Shown in pieces: positions 9,599 to 17,945 of a stretch of DNA of 64,000 nucleotides (the first letter of the stretch is position 1; each line of letters opens with the position of its first letter). The DNA is from an uncultured Bacteroidales bacterium (GTDB lineage: Bacteria > Bacteroidota > Bacteroidia > Bacteroidales > UBA932). The notes under the pieces were generated by a model that was given only the letters and a program-made list of their open reading frames with translations, was not told the DNA's origin and made no database searches. The position numbers and the translations under genes were made by a program. The DNA lies in NCBI GenBank assembly GCA_944325765.1, contig CALVBH010000033.1:24850-88849 (forward strand), read 5' to 3'.

Positions 9599-10051
9599 AT
9601 GGTCAGATTCATAGGAGAATATACAGGGAAGGTAGACGACAAGGGCAGACTGGTCCTTCCGTCTGCTTTCAAGTGTGCCGTAGCCGAAGAAAAAGACCTT
9701 AAATTCGTCATCAGAAAGGACATTTTCGAGAACTGCCTCGAAATGTTCACCTATCGTGAATGGGAAAGGCAGTCGGAGGAAATCAAGGCCAGACTGGACT
9801 TTCTGAACCGTCAGCACTCGCTTTTCTGGCGTGAATACATGCGCGACTGCGCAGTAGTGGAGCCGGACCCGAAAGTCGGCAGGATCTCCGTACCCCGGAA
9901 ACTCCTCGAATCCATCGGAGTGGAAAAGGAGGTAGTATTCGCCGGGAACGACTTCAAGATAGAAATCTGGGCCGCGGAAAAGTTCGGAAATTCCGCCTTG
10001 GGAGAAGAAGAGTTCACTGCACTCGCGGCCTCCATCCCGGACAGCAAATAA
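9599..10051 (+). CDS. mraZ: MraZ, transcriptional regulator / dcw cluster head
   Basis: 150 residues, the usual length. It has the two AbrB-like swapped-hairpin domains of MraZ: the first with GEYTGKVDDKGRLVLP (about residues 7-22), the second with PKVGRISVPRKLLE (about 101-114). MraZ forms ring oligomers that bind repeated boxes upstream of their own gene and regulate the division/cell-wall cluster. Here four TGGAA repeats lie directly upstream. It is followed 8 bp later by rsmH, the conserved pairing. The ATG at 9599 is chosen because the protein then begins directly with the conserved domain. Confidence 0.95.
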   Translation: MVRFIGEYTGKVDDKGRLVLPSAFKCAVAEEKDLKFVIRKDIFENCLEMFTYREWERQSEEIKARLDFLNRQHSLFWREYMRDCAVVEPDPKVGRISVPRKLLESIGVEKEVVFAGNDFKIEIWAAEKFGNSALGEEEFTALAASIPDSK

Positions 10052-10059
10052 TTCGAGCC

Positions 10060-10968
10060 ATGTCCGAGTACCATACACCAGTCCTGCTGAAAGAAAGCGT
10101 AGAAGCACTCATAGTGAATCCGTCCGGCACCTATGCGGATGCCACATTCGGCGGAGGGGGGCATTCCGCAGCCATCCTTTCCAGGCTCGACGGCAGCGGC
10201 AGGCTCCTCGCATTCGACAGGGATGAAGACGCCATAAGGAACAATCCGATAAGCGATTCGAGGCTCACACTTATCCGGAACAACTTCAGGTTCATCCGCA
10301 ACTTCGTCCTTTACGAGGGCTTCACTGACGGCATTGACGGAGTCATCGCTGATCTCGGAGTGTCTTCGCACCAGTTCGATACGGCGGCACGCGGATTTTC
10401 TTTCCGCTTCGATGCGGATCTGGATATGAGGATGAGCAGCGCAAGCGAGACCAGAGCCGCCGACATCCTGAACAGATACGGACAAGAGCAGATAGAAAAT
10501 ATACTGAAGCTCTACGGCGAGGTGGAAAACAGCAGGAAGATAGCTTCCCTTATATGCAGATACAGGCTCGGGAAAGAGATAAGGACGACCGGAGACCTGT
10601 ATGAAGCCATCGCCACCGCACTTCCAAGGCAGGCGGAACACAAGTTCCTGGCGAAAATCTACCAGGCTCTCCGCATGGAAGTGAATCAGGAAATGAAATC
10701 GCTGGAGAAGTTTCTGGAAGGGGCGGCGGCAGTGCTGAAGCCAGGCGGACGGTTAGTCGTGATTACCTACCATTCGTTGGAAGACAGGATGGTGAAGAAT
10801 TTCATAAAGGCCGGAAATATCGGAGGCGAGGCGGAAAAGGACATATACGGACGTACCGACGTGCCTCTGAAGGCCGTGAACAGGAAGCCGGTGCTTCCGT
10901 CGGAGGAGGAAATCGCCTCCAACACGAGGGCGAGAAGCGCAAAACTGAGAATAGCGGAAAAAATATGA
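10060..10968 (+). CDS. rsmH: 16S rRNA (cytosine(1402)-N(4))-methyltransferase RsmH
   Basis: 302 residues. It begins EYHTPVLLKESVEAL, followed by the SAM-binding glycine-rich GGGGHSAAIL (about residues 30-39), FDRDEDAI, and the family signature DGVIADLGVSSHQFD then FSFR with DLDMRM. It methylates N4 of C1402 in 16S rRNA (cytoplasm, SAM-dependent). The C-terminal HSLEDRMVKNF and RARSAKLR motifs are intact, so the enzyme should be active. The 3' end overlaps the ftsL-like start by 4 bp (ATGA). Confidence 0.95.
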   Translation: MSEYHTPVLLKESVEALIVNPSGTYADATFGGGGHSAAILSRLDGSGRLLAFDRDEDAIRNNPISDSRLTLIRNNFRFIRNFVLYEGFTDGIDGVIADLGVSSHQFDTAARGFSFRFDADLDMRMSSASETRAADILNRYGQEQIENILKLYGEVENSRKIASLICRYRLGKEIRTTGDLYEAIATALPRQAEHKFLAKIYQALRMEVNQEMKSLEKFLEGAAAVLKPGGRLVVITYHSLEDRMVKNFIKAGNIGGEAEKDIYGRTDVPLKAVNRKPVLPSEEEIASNTRARSAKLRIAEKI

Positions 10969-11348
10969 TGACGGAGAACGGACAGCAGACAGAAGCACCG
11001 GAAAGCATCGGTGCAGGACAGCAGGACAGACCGCTGCGCCGGAAAATCCTGCGTTCGATAGGACGCGGGGAAATGTTGTTCGCGCTGATAAAGTTCGACA
11101 AGTATTTCCCTCATATCCTGTACGGCTTTTTCCTGATTTTCCTGGCTATTGCTGTCAATCTGATGATAGAAAGGACTTTGGTGGAAGTGGAGGAAAACAA
11201 GGCCGTCCTGTATGACCTGAAAATTTCGCTGACACAGAAAAATACGGAACTCATAGGATTGGAAAAGCTGAGTTCCGTCCAGGAAATGCTGGAAAAGGCC
11301 GGATCGTCCCTCACGATTCCGGATGAACCGGCGGTTTACATAAAATGA
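10965..11348 (+). CDS. ftsL: FtsL-like division protein
   Basis: 127 residues: a short cytoplasmic N-terminus, one transmembrane helix (about residues 47-66, ILYGFFLIFLAIAVNLMI) and a periplasmic segment that continues as a heptad-like helix. The position between rsmH and ftsI, the length and the topology fit FtsL, which joins FtsQ/DivIC and FtsW-FtsI. FtsL sequences diverge strongly, so identification rests mainly on synteny and topology. It overlaps rsmH by 4 bp. Confidence 0.8.
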   Translation: MMTENGQQTEAPESIGAGQQDRPLRRKILRSIGRGEMLFALIKFDKYFPHILYGFFLIFLAIAVNLMIERTLVEVEENKAVLYDLKISLTQKNTELIGLEKLSSVQEMLEKAGSSLTIPDEPAVYIK

Positions 11349-11373
11349 CACTTCAGACAAAACGGGACTCCGT

Positions 11374-13518
11374 ATGGAAGAGGAACGCAGTGACATAGAG
11401 AACACCGGGATGCGGACGGAAACCGGGGACACCGGAGGGCAGCCGGACAGGATCGGGATGATACTGTTCGTGATGTATCTCCTTTTCTTTCTCTTAGGGC
11501 TCGTCATCATCGGACGCATCATCTACATCCAGCTCATCTACAGGCCCGAAACAGTCTATATCGAGAAATTCACCCCGGGCAGCATCAGATCCGTCATAGA
11601 ACCGGAGCGCGGCGCCATCCTCTCGCACGACGGAAGAGTCCTGGCGGCCTCTATGCCCAAATACCAGATAGCTATGGACTGTACGGTCAGAAAGGCCGAA
11701 TTTCTCGAAATGACCGACCGGAAAGAGGGTGAGAAAAGGGAAAAGGAGTGGATGGACAAGGCCAGGAAACTCTCCGAAGGGCTTGCCCGCCTCTATCCTG
11801 GGAAATCCGCGGCCGAATACTACAGGATGATAGCCGAAGCCCGGAGAGCGAACAGGCAGTACATACGGATCGGAGGGCTTGTCGACCATGGTACTCTGAA
11901 GGAAGTGAAGGCATTGCCCCTTTTCGAGGAAGGGGCGAACAGAGGAGGCCTCATCGTCGAGAAATTCGACAAGAGGATATACCCGTACGGGTCGTTGGCT
12001 CGGCGGGTGCTCGGGCATCTGGATGACAACAATCCCAACAACGACAATGTCGGCATCGAGGGCAGGTACGATTACGCCCTGCACGGGAAAGAGGGGGTGG
12101 AATGGCTGAGAAAGACTGACAACAGGGAATATATCAGGGACTATGACAGCACGTACGTGGCCGTGGAAAACGGAGACGATGTCCGCACTACACTCGATAT
12201 CGATATCCAGGACATTGCCGAAAAGGCCTTGAAAAAAGGCATAGAAGGTAAAGAGAATATCGAGGGCGGCTGTGCGATAGTGATGGACGTGAAGACAGGC
12301 GCCGTCAGGGCCATGGTAAACCTGACCGTAGAAGATGACGGAAAGGCATACGAACGGTTCAACTACGCGATAGGACGCGCCGAGGCTCCCGGGTCGGTCT
12401 TCAAGACGGCCTCGCTGATGACCCTGCTCGAAGACGGGAAAACCGAACTCTCCGCGAAGGTCCCTACTTTCGGCGGCAGATGGTCCTACAAGGGTCGCAG
12501 GCTTCCGGATGACCCGTATCTGAAAGAGTGGAAATCCCCGGAAATATCGGTCAGGGAAGGTCTGGAGATTTCTTCGAACCAGGTATTCCGCTATTTAGTC
12601 TGCACGCAGTACGGGGACGAGCCGGAACGTTTCGTGAACAAGCTGTACGAATACGGGCTCGGCACCGCTTTCGATTTCGACCTGCTCGGGCTTGCGACTC
12701 CTGAAATACCGATGCCGGGAAAGCCGAACTGGAGCGGGACGACTCTGCCGACCATTTCCTACGGCTACAGCATAAAGGAAACCCCTCTTCACATACTGAT
12801 GTTCTACAATGCCATAGCGAACAGGGGAAAACTGATGAAACCGTATCTGGTGGAATCGATAGAAAAGGACGGGAAAGTGAAGAAGCGGATAAGGCCGGAG
12901 ATTATGAACGGTTCCATCTGTTCGAAGAGTACGGCAGACAGTCTGGTGAGCGCCCTCAGATCGGTGGTTACGGACGGTACGGGAAGCAACCTGAAGAGGG
13001 CCAAATGCGCTGTCGCAGGGAAGACGGGAACAGCCAGGATGCTGGTGAATTACACTGTCAACGGCAAGGCCATGGCAGGATACACGGATGAGAAGGGGCG
13101 CAAACAGCATCAGGGGACATTCGTGGGCTTTTTCCCTGCGGATGATCCGGAATACACGGCCATAGTAGTCGTATATTCGAAACTTTCGAGGATGAATTTC
13201 TACGGAGGGAACATCCCGGCCACTGTCCTGAATGAAATAGTGAACAGCATCTACTGTCTTTCTCCGGGCTGGAACGGAGAAATCAGGGAAACCGGGAAGA
13301 TTCCGGATATGAACGCTTCCGCAGGACTCGAAACCGGAGCCGACATGCTCGACAGGGTGCCGGACATCATGGGGCTCGGGCTGAAAGACGCCCTTTACTC
13401 CATAGAAAACTGCGGTTACCGGTCCGAATATTCCGGTTACGGGCATGTGGTCAGCCAGAGCCCGAAAGCCGGGACGAAGGCAGCCCGGGGTACTGTCATA
13501 AAATTCAGAATGAAGTGA
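11374..13518 (+). CDS. ftsI: FtsI / penicillin-binding protein 3, peptidoglycan DD-transpeptidase with PASTA domain
   Basis: 714 residues. After an acidic N-terminus there is one membrane anchor (about residues 28-52), the PBP dimerisation domain (RSVIEPERGAILSHDGRVLA), and the transpeptidase domain with the three active-site motifs: SxxK as SVFK near residue 339, SxN as SSN near 399, and KTG near 549. A single C-terminal PASTA domain (about 655-714, VPDIMGLGLKDALYSIENCG) follows. It cross-links septal peptidoglycan together with FtsW, encoded further down the cluster. Family length and motif spacing are normal. Confidence 0.95.
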   Translation: MEEERSDIENTGMRTETGDTGGQPDRIGMILFVMYLLFFLLGLVIIGRIIYIQLIYRPETVYIEKFTPGSIRSVIEPERGAILSHDGRVLAASMPKYQIAMDCTVRKAEFLEMTDRKEGEKREKEWMDKARKLSEGLARLYPGKSAAEYYRMIAEARRANRQYIRIGGLVDHGTLKEVKALPLFEEGANRGGLIVEKFDKRIYPYGSLARRVLGHLDDNNPNNDNVGIEGRYDYALHGKEGVEWLRKTDNREYIRDYDSTYVAVENGDDVRTTLDIDIQDIAEKALKKGIEGKENIEGGCAIVMDVKTGAVRAMVNLTVEDDGKAYERFNYAIGRAEAPGSVFKTASLMTLLEDGKTELSAKVPTFGGRWSYKGRRLPDDPYLKEWKSPEISVREGLEISSNQVFRYLVCTQYGDEPERFVNKLYEYGLGTAFDFDLLGLATPEIPMPGKPNWSGTTLPTISYGYSIKETPLHILMFYNAIANRGKLMKPYLVESIEKDGKVKKRIRPEIMNGSICSKSTADSLVSALRSVVTDGTGSNLKRAKCAVAGKTGTARMLVNYTVNGKAMAGYTDEKGRKQHQGTFVGFFPADDPEYTAIVVVYSKLSRMNFYGGNIPATVLNEIVNSIYCLSPGWNGEIRETGKIPDMNASAGLETGADMLDRVPDIMGLGLKDALYSIENCGYRSEYSGYGHVVSQSPKAGTKAARGTVIKFRMK

Positions 13519-13528
13519 AACGGAGGGT

Positions 13529-13544
13529 GACTCAAATTTGAGTC
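13529..13544. promoter_or_regulatory. 16-bp perfect palindrome between ftsI and murE
   Basis: GACTCAAATTTGAGTC is a perfect palindrome in the 47-bp ftsI-murE gap. Flanking GAGG/CCTC bases allow it to extend with single bulges. It could be an operator, or part of an mRNA hairpin that tunes the downstream genes. No protein can be assigned. Confidence 0.4.
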
Positions 13545-13565
13545 GACCTCGCCAAGGATAAGACT

Positions 13566-15038
13566 ATGAAGATAAGGGAAATAATCGCAGGATGCGGGAC
13601 GGTTTCCGTAGAAGGCTGTACGGATGCGGAAATAGTTTCCGTCACGGCCGATTCGAGGAAGGCCGGGAACGGCTCCATGTTCATTGCCGTGAAGGGATTC
13701 GCCTCGGACGGACACGGATATATTCCGGCAGCCGTTGCGGGCGGAGCCGCCGCCATTGTCTATGAAGACGAGAAGGCATTGGAAGCCGAAGGCGCCCGGA
13801 AAGAAGGGGTGACATACGTCAGGGTGGAGTCGTCGAGGCATGCGGTAGCGATAATTGCATCGAACTTTTACGGCCGGCCGTCCGAAAAACTGAATCTGGT
13901 GGGTATTACGGGGACCAACGGGAAAACGACTACCGTCACCCTGCTCTATCATCTGTTCAGAGGCCTCGGCTATGAGTGCGGACTGCTTTCCACGATAGCC
14001 AATTATGTCGGGAACAGATGCAGCGAGGCGGTGAATACGACTTCCGATCCGATCACGATAAACTCGATGCTCGCCGAAATGGTGGAATGCGGGTGCTCCT
14101 ACTGTTTTATGGAGGTAAGTTCCATCGGGGTGGAGCAGGAACGGGTCAGCGGGCTGAAATTCAAGGCCGGAATCTTTTCGAACCTCACCCACGACCATTT
14201 GGACTACCACAAGACTTTCGCCGAGTATCTCAGATGCAAGAAACTGTTCTTCGACAGGCTGCCGGCCGATGCCTTCGCCATCACCAATGCCGATGACAGG
14301 AACGGGCTCGTAATGGTGCAGAATACGAAGGCCAGGACAGTGACATACTCCTGCAGGACTATGGCTGACCATACCTGCCGCATCCTGGAGGAAAGTTTCG
14401 ACGGGATGCAGATGAAAATCGACGGGCGGGAATGCTGGACCGGCCTGATAGGGCAGCACAACGCCTACAACATTCTGGCTGTCTACACGACTGCGGTATG
14501 CCTGGGTGCGGATCCTGAGGAGGCCCTGATAGGAATCAGCCGGCTGAAATCGGCTTCAGGAAGACTGGAGACATTCCGCGGACCGAGAGACATCTCGGCC
14601 GTGATAGACTATGCGCACACGCCGGACGCTCTGGAAAACGTGCTCAAGACCCTGAGAGAAATCGCTCCGGAGAGGCAGCTCGTCTGCCTTTTCGGCTGCG
14701 GCGGCGACCGGGACAAGACCAAACGCCCCGAAATGGCTGCGGTAGCCCAGAAAATGGCGGACCGTATCATAGTGACCTCGGACAACAGCCGTACTGAAAG
14801 GACTGAGGATATTATGGAGGACATAAAGGCGGGAATGGATGCCCGCGGAAAGGCGAAATCCCTGTTCATCGCCGACAGGAAGGAGGCCATCAGGACTGCG
14901 ATAATGACGGCGCCAGACGGGGCTACGGTCCTGCTGGCAGGCAAAGGTCACGAGACATACCAGATTATCGGCAGGGAGAAGCGGCATTTCGACGAGAAGG
15001 AAATCGTCGCCGAAGTCTTCTCGGAGATGACTGCGTAA
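13566..15038 (+). CDS. murE: MurE, UDP-MurNAc-L-Ala-D-Glu:diamino acid ligase
   Basis: 490 residues. The ATP-binding loop GITGTNGKTTT lies near residues 112-122, and the central and C-terminal Mur ligase domains follow (IDYAHTPDALENVL; FGCGGDRDKTKRP). The amino-acid specificity loop reads SDNSRTE near residue 404. The meso-diaminopimelate-specific motif is DNPR; here Pro is Ser while the Asn and the Arg that contacts the side-chain carboxylate remain. Meso-DAP is still the likely substrate. It acts in the cytoplasm, adding the third residue of the stem peptide. Confidence 0.93.
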   Translation: MKIREIIAGCGTVSVEGCTDAEIVSVTADSRKAGNGSMFIAVKGFASDGHGYIPAAVAGGAAAIVYEDEKALEAEGARKEGVTYVRVESSRHAVAIIASNFYGRPSEKLNLVGITGTNGKTTTVTLLYHLFRGLGYECGLLSTIANYVGNRCSEAVNTTSDPITINSMLAEMVECGCSYCFMEVSSIGVEQERVSGLKFKAGIFSNLTHDHLDYHKTFAEYLRCKKLFFDRLPADAFAITNADDRNGLVMVQNTKARTVTYSCRTMADHTCRILEESFDGMQMKIDGRECWTGLIGQHNAYNILAVYTTAVCLGADPEEALIGISRLKSASGRLETFRGPRDISAVIDYAHTPDALENVLKTLREIAPERQLVCLFGCGGDRDKTKRPEMAAVAQKMADRIIVTSDNSRTERTEDIMEDIKAGMDARGKAKSLFIADRKEAIRTAIMTAPDGATVLLAGKGHETYQIIGREKRHFDEKEIVAEVFSEMTA

Positions 15039-15093
15039 CTGTCATCCCCGGCATAGTCGGGAAATCTGCCTGTATAATTGAAATTTTAAAACC

Positions 15094-16413
15094 ATGCTAT
15101 ACCACCTATTCGAAGCATTAAAGGATTTCGACATCCCGGGACAGGGGCTTATGAGCTACCTGTCATTCCGTGCTATGATGGCAAGCGTGACAGCGATGCT
15201 GATTTCTCTGATAGTCGGAAAGAAAATCATCCGATGGCTCCAGAAAAGGCAGATCGGGGAGGAAATCCGGGATCTCGGCCTCGAAGGCCAGATGCAGAAG
15301 AAAGGTACGCCGACTATGGGTGGCATCATCATCTTTCTCGCCGTCACGGTGTCGGTCCTGCTCTTCGCCGACCTGACGAACATTTACACTGTCATCCTGC
15401 TGGTTACCACGGTCTGGTTTGCCGGATTGGGCTTTACGGATGACTACATAAAGGTTTTCAGGCACAACAAGGAAGGCCTGAGCGAGAGAGGGAAACTCGC
15501 CAGCCAGATTCTTTTCGGACTGGGGCTTGGGCTGACGGTATGTTTCAGCCCTGACATCGTGGTAAGGGAAAATGTACCGGTAGCACCGGCTGCACCGGCC
15601 GTTGCGAACACACTGGAAGCGAAGTCCGTCTCACAGCCCCTCGATACGGACACGGAACTCAGGATAAATTCCGGAGAATGGAAAGCCGAAGACGTGGTCA
15701 AAAGCACCAAGACCACCCTGCCGTTCATAAAGAACCACGAATTCGACTACAAATGGCTGTCACCGTTCAAGGGGACGTTCGGATGGTACTGCAAATGGGC
15801 TATTTACGTACTGATGATAGTCCTCGTGATAACCGCGTGCTCGAACGGGACGAATCTTACGGACGGAATGGACGGGCTTACGACAGGGACCTCGACCATA
15901 GTGGTGGCGGTTCTCGGTATTTTCGCCTACCTGTCCGGCAACATCATCAACGCTGAATACCTGAATATCATGTACATACCGGGAACCGGAGAAATCGGGG
16001 TCTTCATGGCCGCCTTCGCCGGTGCGCTGATAGGTTTCCTGTGGCACAATTCCTATCCTGCCCAGGTGTTCATGGGCGACACGGGAAGCCTGATGATAGG
16101 AGGGGTGATAGGAGTATGCGCGATACTTATACGCAAGGAACTGCTGCTGCCGGTACTGTGCGGGGTGTTCTTCGTGGAGACATTGTCGGTGATAATCCAG
16201 CGGACGTATTTCAAATATACGAAACGCAGGTACGGCGCAGGGCGCAGGGTGTTCAAGATGACGCCGCTGCACCATCATTTCCAGAAGGAGGGAATCGATG
16301 CAGTGATTATGAAGCCGGAGAGGGCGTTGCCGGAGGCGAAAATCGTTGTGAGGTTCTGGATTGTCGGAATCATTCTGGCGGTTCTTACGGTCGCGCTGCT
16401 GAAAGTGAGGTAG
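15094..16413 (+). CDS. mraY: MraY, phospho-MurNAc-pentapeptide translocase
   Basis: 439 residues with multiple transmembrane helices. Signature segments are present: KKGTPTMGGI, GFTDDYIKV, TNLTDGMDGL, FMGDTGSLMIGG, and the MTPLHHHFQKEG motif near the end. MraY makes lipid I from UDP-MurNAc-pentapeptide and undecaprenyl phosphate at the inner membrane. It is longer than the E. coli enzyme because of an Ala/Pro-rich loop around residues 155-210, an insertion also seen in other Bacteroidota. There is no good Shine-Dalgarno before the ATG, usual for this phylum. Confidence 0.95.
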   Translation: MLYHLFEALKDFDIPGQGLMSYLSFRAMMASVTAMLISLIVGKKIIRWLQKRQIGEEIRDLGLEGQMQKKGTPTMGGIIIFLAVTVSVLLFADLTNIYTVILLVTTVWFAGLGFTDDYIKVFRHNKEGLSERGKLASQILFGLGLGLTVCFSPDIVVRENVPVAPAAPAVANTLEAKSVSQPLDTDTELRINSGEWKAEDVVKSTKTTLPFIKNHEFDYKWLSPFKGTFGWYCKWAIYVLMIVLVITACSNGTNLTDGMDGLTTGTSTIVVAVLGIFAYLSGNIINAEYLNIMYIPGTGEIGVFMAAFAGALIGFLWHNSYPAQVFMGDTGSLMIGGVIGVCAILIRKELLLPVLCGVFFVETLSVIIQRTYFKYTKRRYGAGRRVFKMTPLHHHFQKEGIDAVIMKPERALPEAKIVVRFWIVGIILAVLTVALLKVR

Positions 16414-16415
16414 AG

Positions 16416-16509
16416 GGCGCGAAGGGGACGCCTCCGGAGGTCCTCCCCACTGACGTGGGTCCCCTCCCTTTTCGGGAGCCAATGCCTCCGGAGGCGTCCC
16501 TTTCGCGCC
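16416..16509. repeat. Nested palindromic element between mraY and murD
   Basis: Two 25-base arms at 16416-16440 and 16485-16509 are inverted copies with one mismatch. Between them are two further small hairpins: CCCAC-TGAC-GTGGG (16446-16459) and CTCCC-TTTTC-GGGAG. The element starts 3 bp after the mraY stop and is the largest gap in the dcw cluster. It has the look of a REP/MITE-like intergenic palindrome. No reading frame of interest lies in it. Confidence 0.75.
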
Positions 16510-16609
16510 AGACCATCCTGCAGGGTGGGCCTAAGATGTCAGGAGGTGATTCCGAAACCGGCAGAAAAAAGGAAGTGAAGTAAAAAAGAAAATTATTGTA
16601 TTATATATT

Positions 16610-17944
16610 ATGAAAAGGATTGTGGTTTTGGGGGGAGGAGAAAGCGGAACGGGAGCGGCCGTACTGGCCAAGGTGAAAGGTTTCGACGTATTCCTCTCCG
16701 ACATGGGAAAAATCGATGACGCCCACAGGGAACTTCTCGAAAAATGGGACATCCCCTATGAAAGCGGACATCACACCGAAGAACTGATTCTCAACGCAGA
16801 CGAGGTCATCAAAAGCCCCGGCATACCTGCCACAGCCCCGATGATCGAGAAAATCGCAGCCAAAGGCATCGGCATCATCTCCGAAATCGAATTCGCGGGA
16901 AGATACGACAGGGCCAGGAAAATATGCATTACCGGAAGCAACGGCAAGACCACCACTACTTCCCTGATATACTACCTGCTGAAAAACGCCGGACTCAACG
17001 TGGGTCTCGGAGGCAACATCGGCAAGAGCTACGCCCTTCAGGTCGCTACCGAAAACTTCGACATCTATGTCCTGGAACTGAGCAGTTTCCAGCTCGACAA
17101 CATGTACGACTTCAAGGCCGACATCGCCATCATCACGAACATAACCCCAGACCACCTCGACAGATACGACCACAAACTCGAAAACTACGTCAAGGCGAAA
17201 TTCCGCATCACCAGGAATATGAAAAGCGACGACTGCTTCATCTTCTGTTCCGATGACGAAATCACCATCAACCACCTGAACAGGATAGTGGTCCGTGCCA
17301 GGATGCTGCCGTTCACCCAGAAGACCGAAGTCAGGGAAGGGGCTTTCATACGCGACGACAAGATGGTCGTCCGCTACAATGACGGCGAGTGCGACATGTT
17401 CCTCCGGGATCTGGCTCTCGGCGGCCGCCACAACGTCTACAACTCCATGGCTGCCGCCATCGCAGGAAAGGTGATGAACATAGACAACGATACCATCCGC
17501 GAAGCCCTGTCCTCTTTCCAGGCCGTGGAACACCGTCTGGAAAAAGTCCTGAGCATAGGGGACGTGCTCTACATAAACGATTCCAAGGCCACCAACGTGG
17601 ATGCGGCCTGGTACGCCCTCGAATGCCAGACCAGGCCTGTGGTATGGATTGTCGGAGGTACGGACAAGGGCAACGACTACTCCCCTCTCGTGCCTCTCGC
17701 CCGGGAAAAGGTAAAGGCCATAATATGCCTGGGGTTAGACAATGCCAAGATACATAAAGCGTTTTCCGACGCGGTTCCCGAGATGCACGACGTGACTTCA
17801 GCCGAAGATGCCGTGAAACTGGCCCACAGGATAGCCGTGGCCGGGGATGTGGTCCTGCTCTCCCCATGCTGCGCCAGCTTCGACCTGTTCAAAAATTACG
17901 AGGACAGGGGGCGGCAGTTCAAGGAAGCCGTAAGAAACCTGTAG
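16610..17944 (+). CDS. murD: MurD, UDP-MurNAc-L-alanine:D-glutamate ligase
   Basis: 444 residues. It starts with the N-terminal Rossmann-like VVLGGGESGTGAA, then ATP loop ITGSNGKTTTT near residue 108, then NITPDHLDRY and the C-terminal domain with NDSKATNVDAAWYAL and GGTDKGNDY. It adds D-Glu to UDP-MurNAc-L-Ala in the cytoplasm. It follows the palindromic element and has an AT-rich leader (TTATATATTATG) without a clear ribosome site. FtsW starts 1 base after its stop. Confidence 0.95.
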   Translation: MKRIVVLGGGESGTGAAVLAKVKGFDVFLSDMGKIDDAHRELLEKWDIPYESGHHTEELILNADEVIKSPGIPATAPMIEKIAAKGIGIISEIEFAGRYDRARKICITGSNGKTTTTSLIYYLLKNAGLNVGLGGNIGKSYALQVATENFDIYVLELSSFQLDNMYDFKADIAIITNITPDHLDRYDHKLENYVKAKFRITRNMKSDDCFIFCSDDEITINHLNRIVVRARMLPFTQKTEVREGAFIRDDKMVVRYNDGECDMFLRDLALGGRHNVYNSMAAAIAGKVMNIDNDTIREALSSFQAVEHRLEKVLSIGDVLYINDSKATNVDAAWYALECQTRPVVWIVGGTDKGNDYSPLVPLAREKVKAIICLGLDNAKIHKAFSDAVPEMHDVTSAEDAVKLAHRIAVAGDVVLLSPCCASFDLFKNYEDRGRQFKEAVRNL

Positions 17945-17945
17945 T

